Shown here piece by piece: positions 51,001 to 63,000 of a stretch of DNA of 64,000 nt. A program made the translations under genes and the position numbers. The notes beneath the pieces were generated by a model. It had not been told where the DNA came from. It searched no databases and saw only the letters and a program-made list of their open reading frames with translations. Position 1 is the first letter of the stretch. Each line of letters begins with the position of its first letter. Source of the stretch: WVYX01 sp039592335 (GTDB lineage: Bacteria > Gemmatimonadota > Gemmatimonadetes > Gemmatimonadales > GWC2-71-9); the NCBI GenBank assembly GCA_039592335.1, contig JBDHBX010000003.1, forward strand, positions 1 to 64,000, in the 5' to 3' direction.

Positions 51001-51839
51001 CGGTCATCGGCGAGACGGCGGGGGGCGTCGCGCCCGCGACCGCCACCGATGCGGCGTCCGCGGCGCCCGGTGGAGACGGCAGTGCAGGATCGGTCCTCGT
51101 GATCGACGACGATGCGACCGCGCGGGCGCTGATGGCCCGGATCCTCGGCAAAGAGGGCTTCCGCGTGCTCGAGGCCGCCGACGGAGAGACCGGCGTCGCG
51201 CTGGCGCGCGCCGAGCGGCCGGACATCATCACGCTCGATGTCGTCATGCCGGGCATGGACGGCTGGACGGTGCTCTCGGCGCTGAAGGAGGACCCGGCGC
51301 TCAGCGACATCCCCGTGGTCATGCTGACGATCATGGACGACAAGAACCTGGGGTATGCGCTCGGAGCCTCGGAGTACCTCACCAAGCCGATCGACCGGGA
51401 GCGGCTCGCCGCCGTCCTGACGCGGTACCGCCGAGGGGGTACCGAGGCCGCGGTGCTCGTGGTGGACGACGACGACGCCACGCGCACCGTGCTGCGGCGC
51501 GCCCTGGAGCAGCAGGGGTGGCACGTCACCGAAGCGGAGAACGGGAGCGTCGCCCTGGACCGGGTCGCCGAGCAGCGGCCAGAGCTGGTGCTGCTGGACC
51601 TGATGATGCCGGAGATGGACGGGTTCGAGTTCCTGGCCGCCTTCCGCGAGCGGGAGAGCTGCCGCGCTGTGCCGGTGGTCGTCATCACCGGCAAGGATCT
51701 CACTGAGGCCGAGCGCCAACGCCTGAACGGCGGCGTCCAGTGGATCGTCGAGAAGCGCGGCCTGGACCGCGATCGCCTCCTGGCGCACCTGCGGGGCCTG
51801 GTGGCCGGCCGGGCTCCGGCCGGCGTGGAACAGACGTGA
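48030..51839 (+). CDS. Hybrid sensor histidine kinase/response regulator 2 (four GAF-PAS-HisKA-HATPase-REC-REC)
   Basis: 1269 residues from ATG 48030. Four GAF-type modules (about 20-130, 150-290, 310-457, 470-627) read as repeated copies of one unit, each with GELxLxKxLxAVLxRAVxLLxVxGGE and EPLIIPxYxxW. A PAS domain (635-755), HisKA with SHELRTPLNAILGYAE (His near 773), HATPase (855-990), REC1 (1022-1135, DVVMPGMDGW) and REC2 (1140-1255, LMMPEMDGF) follow. Strongly similar to kinase 1. The 3' end overlaps the next GTG (GTGA). Confidence 0.9.
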   Translation: MSERGPIRAPEVGAAEMRSALLSLSTRIAEAPDEDHVCRSVVEGLRHGAFGFDGVGLYMAGTAAFAPSLKASAGRFEDAGDAPSELRLPLRIDQSAIGELVVRRDQGRSFSQGDLDILAAAANQASTAIGRVRLLAAERKRSSEQRALLDTLADLSGELELDKLLQAVLERAVALLAVAGGELAVLEDASQELVVVASHGIGEDSTGVRMQLGEGGMGQVAVTREPLIIPDYQQWDGRSPQYTGDIRAAAVTPLLIGARLVGALAAVHTDPEREFGGEDLRLLNLFAAQAAIAIENARLFTAERGRASEQQALLDTLADLSGELELSKVLDAVLERAVTLLGVTGGEVAIYHEQSNELEVLASRNIGRDSTGTRIALGEGAMGSVAGSLEPLIIPSYHEWAGHSAQYEDLLVHAVMAAPLVIGGRLVGAIATVHSDPARRFGDADLRRLMMFAPQAAIAIENARLFAVERQRAGEQQALLGTLKDLSGELELSKVLQRVLQRAAALLDVTGGELATWDEWREELVVVAGHNMPSTVVGMRMAVGEGAMGHVAETHEPLIIPRYQEWEGRSDKYTQSAFQSVIAAPLLIGNRLVGAIAAVHADASREFGSEDLRRLELFAPQAAIAIENARLFEASQRYFQDLVQNNPVAIVNLDLNFNIVSCNPAFERLYGYTQEEVVGRNLDELVTTPETRADAAGYTEEGLAGKMTKGTGRRRRKDGSMVDVELFTIPVIVGGEQVGIIALYHDITELRDARRDAEAANAAKSKFLASMSHELRTPLNAILGYAEMLQEDARDAGQDGFVPDLEKIHAAGQHLLSLINDVLDLSKIEAGKMQLYVETFDVATVVADVASTVRPLVEKNGNALELHAADGLGTMHSDVTRVRQVLLNLLSNAAKFTEQGTIALEVTRDGDAGAGEQLLFSVRDTGIGMTPEQQERLFEAFAQAEASTAAKYGGTGLGLALSKRFCEMMGGTIAVESTAGTGTTFTARLPAVIGETAGGVAPATATDAASAAPGGDGSAGSVLVIDDDATARALMARILGKEGFRVLEAADGETGVALARAERPDIITLDVVMPGMDGWTVLSALKEDPALSDIPVVMLTIMDDKNLGYALGASEYLTKPIDRERLAAVLTRYRRGGTEAAVLVVDDDDATRTVLRRALEQQGWHVTEAENGSVALDRVAEQRPELVLLDLMMPEMDGFEFLAAFRERESCRAVPVVVITGKDLTEAERQRLNGGVQWIVEKRGLDRDRLLAHLRGLVAGRAPAGVEQT

Positions 51840-53986
51840 GCGATCGCGTCGGCGCGGCCGCAAGGCAGACGAACTCCCGCGGAGCGCTGGCGCGGCGTCA
51901 GGCCGCGCTGCTCAGGCTGAGCACGGCGATCGCCGCGGCGCAGGACGAGGACGCGATCTACTCGTCGGTCGTGAACGGGCTCCAGGACGAGGCGTTGGGC
52001 TACAACTTCCTGGGCGTCTTCCTGCTGGACCCGGAGACGGGCGATCGCGTCCTCCAGGCCAGCGTCGGCTGGCCCGACGTGCCGCCGAGCTGGCGCGTGC
52101 ACCGCGGGGAGGGCCTCAGCGAGCAGGCGCTGATGGACGGCAAGCTGCATTACACGTCCGACGTCACCCGCGAGAGCAAGTACCTGCCGAGCCTCAGCAC
52201 CGGCTCCGAGCTGGACGTGCCGCTGCGCGTCGACGGGCAGACCATCGGCGTGCTCGTCGTGGAGAGCGCGGAGCCCGATGCGTTCAGCGAGGACGACTTC
52301 GAGATTCTCACCGCGGCCGCCAACCAGGCTGGTATCGCGGTCGGCCGGGCCCGGCTCCTGGTCGCCGAGCGGCTGCGCGCCGACGAGCACAAGGCGTTGC
52401 TCGACACGATGGCCGACCTCTCGGCCGAGCTGGAGCTCCCCCGCGTGCTGCAGGCAGTGCTGCGGCGCGCGGTCAGCCTCCTCGGCGTGACGGGGGGCGA
52501 GGTCGCGATCTACGAGGAGGAGTCACAGGAGCTTCAGGTCGTGGCCAGCCAGAACATCGGCAAGGAGTCCACCGGTACGCGGCTCAAGCTGGGTGAGGGC
52601 GCGATGGGCAGCGTGGCGCGCACGCACGAGCCGCTCATCATCCCGTCCTACCATGAGTGGCTGGGGCGCTCGGCCAAGTACGCCGACGTGACCGTGCACT
52701 CGGTGATGGCGGCGCCCCTCCTGATCGGGCGCCGCCTGGTCGGCGCCATCGCTACGGTGCACTCCGATCCCGAGCGGGTGTTCGGTCCGGAGGACCTGCG
52801 GCTGCTCAACCTGTTCGCTCCCCAGGCGGCCATCGCGATCGAGAACGCCCGCCTCTACACCGCTGCCCAGCGGCAGAAGCAGTACTTCGAGGAGGTGCTG
52901 CAGAACAGCCCCGTTGCCATCGTCACGCTCGGCCGGGACTACCACATCTACTCGTGCAACCCGGCGTTCGAGCGGCTCTTCGGGTACTCCAGCGCCGAGG
53001 CGGTCGGTCGCAACCTCGACGAGCTGATCACCACCGAGACCACCAGGACCGAGGCGGAGCAGTACACGCGGGACGCCCTGGATCGCGCGGTGCACGGCAT
53101 CGGCCGGCGGCGCCGCAAGGACGGCACGATGGTGGACGTCGAGGTGTTGGGGGTGCCGGTGATCGTGGACGGGGAGCGCGTCGGCTTGATGGGGTTGTAC
53201 CACGACATCACGGAGCTGCTGAGCGCACGACAGGAGGCCGAGGCAGCCAACAGCGCCAAGAGCCAGTTCCTGGCGAGCATGAGTCACGAGCTGCGCACGC
53301 CGCTCAACGCGATCATCGGTTACAGTGAGATGCTGCAGGAGGAGGTCTCCGACCTCGGCCACGTGCAGTTCGGTACCGACCTCGAGAAGATCAACACGGC
53401 CGGGCGCCACCTCCTGTCTCTGATCAACAACGTGCTCGATCTCTCCAAGATCGAGGCCGGCCGGATGGACCTGTTCCTGGAGGAATTCGACGTCGGCACG
53501 ATGCTCGACGACGTGGTGACCACCGCCCGGCCCCTGGTGGACAAGAATGCCAACCAGCTGGAAGTCCGCCGGACCGAGCGGCTGGGCCGGATGCGCGCCG
53601 ACCTCACCAAGGTGCGGCAGATGCTCCTGAACCTGCTGTCCAACGCCTGCAAGTTCACCGATGCGGGCACCATCACGCTCGACGCGCAGCGCCGTGCGGA
53701 CGAGGAGCCGTTTGACGGGGACGCGATCGTGCTCAGCGTCAGCGATACGGGCATCGGCATGACACCGGAACAGATGGACCGGCTCTTCGAAGCATTCTCC
53801 CAGGCCGAGGCGTCGACCACGAGCAAGTACGGCGGTACGGGCCTGGGGCTTGCCATTACGCAACGATTCTGCGAAATGATGGGCGGCGATGTCTCGGTAC
53901 AGAGCGCGCCGGGGGAAGGAACCACGTTCACCGTACGCCTGCCGGCGGTCGTGGCACCAGCGCCCGCCGGCGCGACGGCGGAATAG
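51836..53986 (+). CDS. Sensor histidine kinase 3 (GAF-GAF-PAS-HisKA-HATPase), no receiver
   Basis: 716 residues from GTG 51836. GAF (20-165) and GAF (180-345), PAS (345-465), HisKA SHELRTPLNAIIGYSEM (His near 484) and HATPase (580-705, SNACKFTDAG, YGGTGLGLAITQRFCEMMGGDV). Domain order and sequence closely follow kinase 1, but both REC domains are lacking. It must therefore use receivers from elsewhere, most simply the adjacent stand-alone receiver at 54003 or the REC of the kinase fusion at 54371. Confidence 0.9.
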   Translation: MSDRVGAAARQTNSRGALARRQAALLRLSTAIAAAQDEDAIYSSVVNGLQDEALGYNFLGVFLLDPETGDRVLQASVGWPDVPPSWRVHRGEGLSEQALMDGKLHYTSDVTRESKYLPSLSTGSELDVPLRVDGQTIGVLVVESAEPDAFSEDDFEILTAAANQAGIAVGRARLLVAERLRADEHKALLDTMADLSAELELPRVLQAVLRRAVSLLGVTGGEVAIYEEESQELQVVASQNIGKESTGTRLKLGEGAMGSVARTHEPLIIPSYHEWLGRSAKYADVTVHSVMAAPLLIGRRLVGAIATVHSDPERVFGPEDLRLLNLFAPQAAIAIENARLYTAAQRQKQYFEEVLQNSPVAIVTLGRDYHIYSCNPAFERLFGYSSAEAVGRNLDELITTETTRTEAEQYTRDALDRAVHGIGRRRRKDGTMVDVEVLGVPVIVDGERVGLMGLYHDITELLSARQEAEAANSAKSQFLASMSHELRTPLNAIIGYSEMLQEEVSDLGHVQFGTDLEKINTAGRHLLSLINNVLDLSKIEAGRMDLFLEEFDVGTMLDDVVTTARPLVDKNANQLEVRRTERLGRMRADLTKVRQMLLNLLSNACKFTDAGTITLDAQRRADEEPFDGDAIVLSVSDTGIGMTPEQMDRLFEAFSQAEASTTSKYGGTGLGLAITQRFCEMMGGDVSVQSAPGEGTTFTVRLPAVVAPAPAGATAE

Positions 53987-54002
53987 CGCGCACGGGGGAT
54001 TG

Positions 54003-54370
54003 ATGCCGAAGATCCTGTTGGTGGAAGACAACGAGATGAACCGCGACATGCTGTCGCGCCGCCTGCAGCGCAAGGGTTTCGAGGTGGCGATCGCCGTCGA
54101 CGGGCGCCAGGGCGTTGAGATGGCCAAGGCGGACAGCTACGATCTCATCCTGATGGACATGAGCCTGCCCGAGATCGACGGCTGGGAAGCTACCCGCCAA
54201 CTCCGCGGTGAGCCGGAGACGCAGAGCGTCCCGATCATCGCGCTCACGGCGCACGCCATGGCGGGAGACCGGGAGCGGGCGCTCGAGGCCGGGTGCGACG
54301 ACTACGACACCAAGCCCATCGAACTGCCACGGTTGCTCTCGAAGATGGAATCGCTGCTGGGGGCGCGGGA

Positions 54371-54374
<4 letters not shown>
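54003..54374 (+). CDS. Stand-alone receiver protein (response regulator)
   Basis: 123 residues: KILLVEDNEMNRDMLSRRLQRKGFEV, phosphoacceptor Asp52 in LILMDMSLPEIDGW, ALTAHAMAGDRERAL and Lys in DYDTKPIELPRLL. The EDNEMN and ALTAHAM pattern matches CheY/DivK-like single-domain receivers. It overlaps the next start (GTGA), pointing to coordinated expression with the kinase fusion. Confidence 0.92.
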
Positions 54375-56299
<1,925 letters not shown>

Positions 56300-56320
56300 T
56301 CGCTGTCTGCGGCCGTGGGG

Positions 56321-56342
56321 CGGTGACGTCTACGCGTCACCG
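56321..56342. terminator. Short hairpin between convergent genes
   Basis: CGGTGACG-tctacg-CGTCACCG is a perfect 8-bp stem with a 6-nt loop, no T-tract, overlapping the last codons and stop of the ornithine-cyclodeaminase-family gene. It may mark the mRNA end for both strands. Confidence 0.4.
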
Positions 56343-57341
56343 GAAGAAGTCGAAGTAGGTCCCCACCCCACTCGCCTGCGCCTTCTCGTACGCCGCGGCG
56401 GCGCCCGCCGCATCCTGCAACCCCGTACCCGTGGCGTCGAACACCACGATCTCCTCGTCGGAGCCGCGGCCGGGCTTGCCGCCGGCCACGACCTCGCCCA
56501 GCTCCGCATGGACGTCCTCGCGCGTCATCAGGTTCCGCTCGAGGGCGTGGTGCAGGTCGCCCACCGCCGCACACTGGTCGAGCAGATCCACGACCACGCG
56601 GGCAGATGCCAGGAGCTCGGCATCGATCTCGTGCTTCTCAGGACTGTCGGCGCCCACGGCCGCCACGAAGGCGCCCGGCGGCAGCATCCCCGGGTGGACG
56701 AACGGGGCGCGGGCGGGCGTGCAGGTAACGCAGACGTCGCACTGGCGCATGGCGACCTCGGGCGTGGCTGCCACCCGCACGTCAATCGAGAGCTCCTCAG
56801 CCACCTCCACCGCAAACCGCTCGGCCACCTCCTGCTCCATGTCCCAGGCGTAGGCCTCCCGGATCGGCAGCACGTGGGCTACGGCTCGCAGCTGGATCCG
56901 CCCCTGCGTCCCGCACCCGCAGACGGCGGCGAGGGCGGCACGAGGTCGTGCCAGGAGTCGCGCGGCCAACCCCGTGGTGGCACCCGTACGGCCCAGCGTG
57001 ATCGCCGTGGAGTCCATCAGCGCGAGTGGGTAGCCGGTCTCCCCGTCGCACAGGATGATGGTGCCCTGGATGTTCGGCAGACCGAACCGCGCCCGGTTCT
57101 GGAAGAATCCCCCGTTCACTTTGAGCGCGAAATACGTGCGCTCGCCCTTCAACCCACCGGCCTTGATGTGGAACTCGCCGTCGACGGCTTCCACGTGGAG
57201 CAGGCCGGGCGCGAGCGTCCGCCCTTCGGCATGGAGCCGAAAGGCGTCCTCGACGACCCGGAGGTAATCCTGGAGATCCAGCAGCGACGTGATGTCGCCC
57301 CGGTTCAATAGCAGCGTGCCCTGCGGCTTCATCGTCCCCAC
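56337..57341 (-). CDS. Ornithine cyclodeaminase/mu-crystallin family protein
   Basis: 334 residues with HIKAGGLKGERTYFALKVNGGFF, LMDSTAITLGRTGATTGLAARLLARP (substrate-binding loop) and a Rossmann NAD-binding region (CGCGTQGRIQLRAVAHV), followed by PPGAFVAAVGADSPEKHEIDAELL. Family members include ornithine cyclodeaminase, alanine dehydrogenase (Ala/ketimine reductase) and pyrroline-2-carboxylate reductase; the substrate cannot be told here. The start ATG 57341 gives a complete family length. Neighbour of an NTF2-like secreted protein. Confidence 0.85.
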   Translation of the reverse strand: MGTMKPQGTLLLNRGDITSLLDLQDYLRVVEDAFRLHAEGRTLAPGLLHVEAVDGEFHIKAGGLKGERTYFALKVNGGFFQNRARFGLPNIQGTIILCDGETGYPLALMDSTAITLGRTGATTGLAARLLARPRAALAAVCGCGTQGRIQLRAVAHVLPIREAYAWDMEQEVAERFAVEVAEELSIDVRVAATPEVAMRQCDVCVTCTPARAPFVHPGMLPPGAFVAAVGADSPEKHEIDAELLASARVVVDLLDQCAAVGDLHHALERNLMTREDVHAELGEVVAGGKPGRGSDEEIVVFDATGTGLQDAAGAAAAYEKAQASGVGTYFDFFR

Positions 57342-57392
57342 CCCGTTCGCTTCGTCCTCCTACGAAGCTAACCACATCGCGCCATCGGCCGC

Positions 57393-57863
57393 TCAGCGAC
57401 CCCCGGCTGCCATGCGCTGTTTCGCCTCGGGGGTGAGCTCCCACAGGACGTTCACGATCACCCAGCGATCGTTCCACCGGGCGATGTGGAGGTAGTCGAT
57501 CCAGTCGTGCGCGTCCACCCGCACGCTGGCCACGCTCCCGTAGATGTCGAGGATGCGTACGTCGGTGCGCCGTTGGTCCACCGGTGTCTGCTTCCCGTAC
57601 CCCGCGCTCGTCGCGCCGACCAGCTCCTCGGCGGTCATATTCCGCAGCCTGCTCTCGCCCGCCTGCGGATTCACCACCACGATCCGCTTGGCCAGCTCGG
57701 GATGCACGGCGCGGTCCATCCGCTCGGTGTTCCCCTCGTACCACCCCTCGATGTAGTCCAGCGCTGCTCCGCGGATCCCCGCGGAGTCCGCCGCGGTCTG
57801 TGCCTGCGCGACCCCGGCGATCGCCAGACCGCACGCCACGGCCAGTGAAAGCATTCTCAGCAT
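57393..57863 (-). CDS. Secreted lumazine-binding/NTF2-like protein
   Basis: 156 residues with signal (MLRMLSLAVACGLAIAGVAQA) and an NTF2-like fold: GAALDYIEGWYEGNTERMDRAVHPELAKRIV, then VRILDIYGSVASVRVDAHDWIDYLHIARWNDRWVIVNVLWEL. Relatives belong to the putative lumazine-binding family. Role unknown; it is not evidently coupled with its neighbours. Confidence 0.8.
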   Translation of the reverse strand: MLRMLSLAVACGLAIAGVAQAQTAADSAGIRGAALDYIEGWYEGNTERMDRAVHPELAKRIVVVNPQAGESRLRNMTAEELVGATSAGYGKQTPVDQRRTDVRILDIYGSVASVRVDAHDWIDYLHIARWNDRWVIVNVLWELTPEAKQRMAAGGR

Positions 57864-58003
57864 GACCCCTCCTCCCGGTTTGGTCGGCCAACACCTGTTG
57901 GTAAACGCAGACCTTCCCGCGGCAGTTGCAGAGCACCCCCTCGATTTGCCTTTGCGTTGCCACCGGGCTATGCATCAGCCCTCTCACGGAGACCGCGACG
58001 CGC

Positions 58004-59872
58004 ATGCTCGACCTCGGCATTCTCCTCGCCTTCATCGCGTACGCCATCACGGTCGGGTTCCGGGCCCGGCGCAAGGCGTCCCGCGGGCTGGAGCAGTACT
58101 TCCTGGCCGGCCGCACCCTCAAGGGGTGGCAGGCGGGAACGAGCATGGCCGCAACACAGTTCGCCGCCGACACGCCGCTCCTGGTCACGGGGCTGATCGC
58201 CACCGCGGGGATCTTCGGCGCGTGGCGACTCCTCGTCTACGGCATCGCCTTCCTCCTCATGGCGTACCTGTTCTCGCCCCTGTGGCGCCGCGCGCGCGTG
58301 CTCACCGATGCCGAGCTCACCGAGATCCGTTACAGCGGCCGCGGAGTGCTCGCCCTGCGGGTGCTCAAGGCCGTCTACTACGGCACCGTCATCAACTGCG
58401 TGGTGCTGGCCATGGTGCTGGTGGCGGCAGTGCGCATCGCGGAGGTCTTCCTGCCATGGCACACGTGGCTGCCGCCGGGGCTGTACGGGCCGGTGCTCGA
58501 GGCCGTGCGCTGGTCCGGCGTGTCGCTGGCGTCGGGGGTGACCCAGATCGATCCCGCGATCGCGACGGCCAACAACCTGATCAGCATCCTCTCCATCCTG
58601 CTCTTCACGGCGCTCTACTCCATGACGGGTGGCCTGCGGAGCGTGGTGGCGACCGACGTGGGCCAGTTCGCGCTCGCCATGACGGGCACGCTGGTGTACG
58701 CGTTCGTCGTGGTGCGGGCGGTCGGCGGGCTGGACGCTCTGGGAACCGGCGTGACGGAGACGTACGGCCTCAGCCGGGGCCGCGAGATGCTGTCCTTCAC
58801 CCCCACGTTGGGGGATGCCTTCTGGCCGTTCCTCGTCATCATCAGCCTGCAGTGGTTCTTCCAGATGAACAGTGACGGCACCGGCTATCTCGCCCAGCGC
58901 AGCATGGCGTGCCATACCGACCGCGACGCCCGCGTGGCAGGCGTGGTGTTCGCCTGGCTCCAGATCTGCGCCCGCAGTCTGCTCTGGCTCGTCATCGGGG
59001 TGGGGCTCCTCGTGCTGTACCCCCACTCCCCCGAGCTCGCCACCACAGAACAGTTCACCGCCTCGCGGGAGATCCTGTTCGTCACCGGCATCGACGAGCT
59101 GCTGCCGGTGGGGTTCCGTGGCCTCATGCTCACCGGGCTGCTCGCCGCCCTCGCCTCCACTGTCGACACCCACCTCAACTGGGGCGCGAGCTACTGGAGC
59201 AACGACATCTACAAGCGGCTGATCTCGGACGAGTGGCTCAAGCGCGAGCCGGGCGGCAAGGAGCTCGTGGTCGTGGCGCGGCTCTCCAACCTGATGATCA
59301 TCGCCATTGCCCTCGCGATCATGGCGAACCTGGGCTCGATCCAGACGGCGTGGTTCATCTCGCTGCTGTTCGGCGCGGGAATGGGATCGGTGTTGGTGCT
59401 GCGCTGGCTGTGGGAGCGGATCAACCTCTACTCCGAGCTGGCCGCGATCGCGTTGTCGCTCGTCGTGGCGCCGGTGTTGCTGATTGCAACCGATGCCGAG
59501 TGGGCCCGGCTGAGCATCATGGCGCTGGTCTCGACGGTGGGGGCGGTGGCGGTGACCTTCGTAACACCCCGGACTGATGCCGCGGTGCTGCAGAGCTTCT
59601 ACCGGCGTGTGCAGCCCGCCGGATTCTGGACGACGGCGGCACGAGCCGAGGGGGTCGATGGCATCGAGCCCCGGCGAAGGCTCGCGGGCGCGCTCATCAG
59701 CACCGCGCTCACGGCGGTGTCGCTGTACCTCATGCTGATCGGTGTGGGACGACTCCTCTTGGCCCCGCACGGCGCCAACCCGGCCTGGTCCTGGCTCGCC
59801 GTGGCAGGCGCCGTCGGGCTCATCCCCGTGTGGTGGAAGCGGCTGATGGGGCGGCCTGCCCACTCCGAGTAG
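58004..59872 (+). CDS. Sodium:solute symporter family protein
   Basis: 622 residues from ATG 58004, with about 13-14 membrane helices. SSS family features: GLEQYFLAGRTLKGWQAGTSMAATQFAADTPL (helix 1), TALYSMTGGLRSVVATDVGQFAL (TM5-6), QWFFQMNSDGTGYLAQRSMACHT, and LLAALASTVDTHLNWGASYWSNDIYKR (sodium-binding helix 8). Substrate unknown. Upstream starts at 57926 give no better fit. A 42-bp fragment of this gene recurs at 44973. Confidence 0.9.
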   Translation: MLDLGILLAFIAYAITVGFRARRKASRGLEQYFLAGRTLKGWQAGTSMAATQFAADTPLLVTGLIATAGIFGAWRLLVYGIAFLLMAYLFSPLWRRARVLTDAELTEIRYSGRGVLALRVLKAVYYGTVINCVVLAMVLVAAVRIAEVFLPWHTWLPPGLYGPVLEAVRWSGVSLASGVTQIDPAIATANNLISILSILLFTALYSMTGGLRSVVATDVGQFALAMTGTLVYAFVVVRAVGGLDALGTGVTETYGLSRGREMLSFTPTLGDAFWPFLVIISLQWFFQMNSDGTGYLAQRSMACHTDRDARVAGVVFAWLQICARSLLWLVIGVGLLVLYPHSPELATTEQFTASREILFVTGIDELLPVGFRGLMLTGLLAALASTVDTHLNWGASYWSNDIYKRLISDEWLKREPGGKELVVVARLSNLMIIAIALAIMANLGSIQTAWFISLLFGAGMGSVLVLRWLWERINLYSELAAIALSLVVAPVLLIATDAEWARLSIMALVSTVGAVAVTFVTPRTDAAVLQSFYRRVQPAGFWTTAARAEGVDGIEPRRRLAGALISTALTAVSLYLMLIGVGRLLLAPHGANPAWSWLAVAGAVGLIPVWWKRLMGRPAHSE

Positions 59873-59969
59873 CCCCTCACACCTCACATAACCGACAGAG
59901 GTGGTTGGGTTTGTGCATCCGCCCGAACCCCTCGCCCGACGCAGGCCTCAGCTGGTGGAAACCCCGATC

Positions 59970-59999
59970 TTGACAAGACCCGGACCGACGCGGAGTATG
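59970..59999 (+). promoter_or_regulatory. Possible promoter of the SusC/SusD operon
   Basis: TTGACA at 59970-59975 matches the sigma70 -35 consensus, with a weak -10 (GAGTAT or GTATGG, spacing 17-19). The start codon is at 60050 with a GGAGGG RBS. Weak because of the poor -10. Confidence 0.3.
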
Positions 60000-60049
60000 G
60001 CATTACCATCTATAGCATCCTCCGACTTCCCACCGTGGAGGGTAGACGC

Positions 60050-63000
60050 ATGGCGATCGCCCGTAAGACCACGCTTGCATGCCTCATCACCCTGCTGTGT
60101 GCGGGCCAGCTCGTCGCGCAGACCGGCAGCATCTCCGGACAGGTCACGGACGCCATGACCACGGAGCCGATTGCCGATGCCCGCGTCGAGATCGAAGGAA
60201 CGCAGCGCGGGACGACCGCGGGACCCGACGGGACCTTCCTGCTGAGCGGCGTCGCCGCGGGAACCCACCGCGTGACGGCGCGTCTCATCGGATACGCTCC
60301 CGCGACGCTGGAGCTCACGGTCAGCGCCGGACTAACGACGACGGCGCAGTTCGCGCTGCAACGTCAGGCCGTGGTGATGGACGCGATCGTGGTAACCGGC
60401 TACGGTGCGCAGCGCCGCGCGGCCATCACTGGATCGGTCGCGTCGGTCAACGCGGACGAGGCCAACGTCGGCGTGATCTCGAACGCCGACCAGCTGCTCC
60501 AGGGCCGGGTCGCCGGCATCCAAATCACGCAGAACCACGGTGAGCCAGGCGCCGGCAATCAGATCCGGATCCGCGGTAGCAATTCGATCACCGCCAGCAA
60601 CGAGCCGCTGTACGTGATCGACGGGGTCGTCGTCGATAACCGGCCGACCGAAAGCAGCGGGATCGGCATCGGTGGCGGAGCTGGCGATGTTGGGAGCTTT
60701 TCTCAAGCCGCGCTGCCCCGCAGTCCGCTGAACCTCATCAACCCGAATGACATCGAATCCATCACCGTGCTCAAGGATGCCGCGGCGGCCGCCATCTACG
60801 GCACCCGGGGCGCCAACGGTGTCATTCTGATCGAGACGAAACAGGGTCAACGAGGCCGGACGACCTTCGAGTACGACGGCTATGTGTCGGTGGGGTCTCC
60901 GGCGCGGTATCTGGATCTGCTGAGCGGAGCAGAATACCGGGCGTTCGTTGAGGAGCAGGTCGCGGCCGGAAACCTCGACCCGGCGCGCCTCGCGAACCTC
61001 GGGTCGGCGAACACAGACTGGGAGCGCGAGGTCACCCGCACGGCCGTCACGCACAACCACAACGTGGCCTTCTCCGGCGGGACAGAGACCACGCAGTATC
61101 GTGCGTCCCTCAACTACATGAACCAGGAGGGGGTGACGCTGAGCAGTGGCTTCGAGCGCTGGCAGGGACGGCTCAACGCCACGCACCAGGCCTGGGAAGA
61201 CCGCCTGCAGTTGCGTCTCAACTTGACGGCCTCCCACATGAGCAACGACTACGTGCCGTTCGAGAATACGGGGGGCTTCGAGGGGGGCGTGTTCCAGAAC
61301 ATGGTGCAGTTCAATCCGACACAGCCGGTTGTGGAGATCGATCCGGCGACCGGTGACACGACGTTCTACGAACTCGGAACCGGTACCCAGTCGGTGCGCA
61401 ACCCCGTGGCGATGACCGACCAGATCGCCGACGCCGCCGGCACGACCCGCGTGCTCGCCAACCTCAGGACCCAGTGGGAGGTCATCCCGACCCTCAGGTT
61501 CCAGTTGATCGTGGGTGTGGACCGGAGCGAGAGCACGCGGCGGGAATACTACCCGCTGACCAGTCCGGTCGGGGCACAGTGGAACGGGCTTGCACGACAA
61601 CAGAGTCGTGAGTTGACGACCACCACGCTGCAGACCCTCCTCACGTGGTCCGACCGCTTCGGCGGCGGGCACGAGCTGGAAGTCATCGGCGGCTACGAGT
61701 TCAATGACTACCACATAGATCAGTTCCGGGCGGAGACCCGCGATTTCCTTACCGACGCGTTCAGTTTCGACAATCTGACCGCCGGCGCGAATGAGCAGGC
61801 TCCGTCCTCCGAGGTAACCGACAATCGGCTCATCGGGTTTTTCGGCAGGGTCACCTACGGTTTCAACGACAAGTACTTCCTGACCGGTGTGCTGCGGCGT
61901 GACGGGTCGTCCCGCTTCGGAGCCAACCACAAGTGGGCGACATTCCCAGCCATTTCGGCGTCGTGGCGGATCGGCCAAGAAGACTTCATGCGGGGTGGGC
62001 TCTTCTCCGAGCTGCGCTTCCGCGTGGGCTACGGCTTGCAGGGCAACGAGGCCGTCGCACCCTACGCCTCCCTGCTCCTGCTGGCGCCCAGTGACGGCGA
62101 TAGCTACCCCTTTGGAGACGTGAAGACGGTCGGGGTAGCGCCGACCAGGGCTGCGAATCCGGAGCTCAAGTGGGAGCAAACGTCGCAGTTCAACATCGCG
62201 ATCGACTACGGTTTGTGGAACAACACGGTCTCGGGCACCTTCGAGTACTATGTCAAGAACACGGATGACCTGCTGCTGACGGTTCCCGTACCACAGCCGG
62301 CCGTGCAAGGAGACCGGTTGGAGAACATCGGGAAGGTCAAGAACAGCGGTTTCGAGGCCCTCCTCGATGCTGTGCTGATCAATAAGCGGAACCTGACCTG
62401 GGACGCCGGAATCGTGTTCGCGGCGGAGAAGAACGAGGTCGTGGATCTGGGCGGCCGCACGTTCATCACGAACGGGGGCGTGAGCGGCCAGGGGCAGTCC
62501 GGGCAGGTCTCGCAGCGCATTCTGCCGGGCTACGCACTCGGTACGTTCTACGGGCCGGAGTTCGTGGAAGTCAACGCCGCGGGCGAGCAGGTGTTCAATG
62601 ACTATGATGCGAGCGGCAACCTCGTCGGGACGACGACGGCGGTGGGCGCAGACGACTTCGTAGTGATCGGCGATGCCAATCCGGACTTCACCCTCGGCCT
62701 GCGCAGCATGCTGACGTGGGGCTCGTTCGACGCGAGCTTCATCTTCCGTTGGGAGCAGGGGCGCGATGTGTTCAATAACACCGCGCTCGTCCATGGAGCG
62801 AGGAGCAACGTGCTGCAGGACAAGAACTTCCTGCGCTCGTCCTTGGACGACGGGGACGCGATCGACCAGCCGGCCGTCTTCTCGTCCCGTTGGATCGAGA
62901 GCGGTTCGTTCGGGCGCTTGCAGAATCTCACGGTGGGATACACGTTCGTTCTACCGCTCATCACGGGCTACTCCGGGTACGATCCGGAAGCCCATTCGAG

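Noticed and set aside
49485..51863. 792-residue antisense frame in kinase 2
   Set aside because: Same reason; it mirrors the codon structure of the real gene.
60332..62794. 820-residue antisense frame in SusC gene
   Set aside because: No motifs or signal; SusC barrel on plus strand is definitive.
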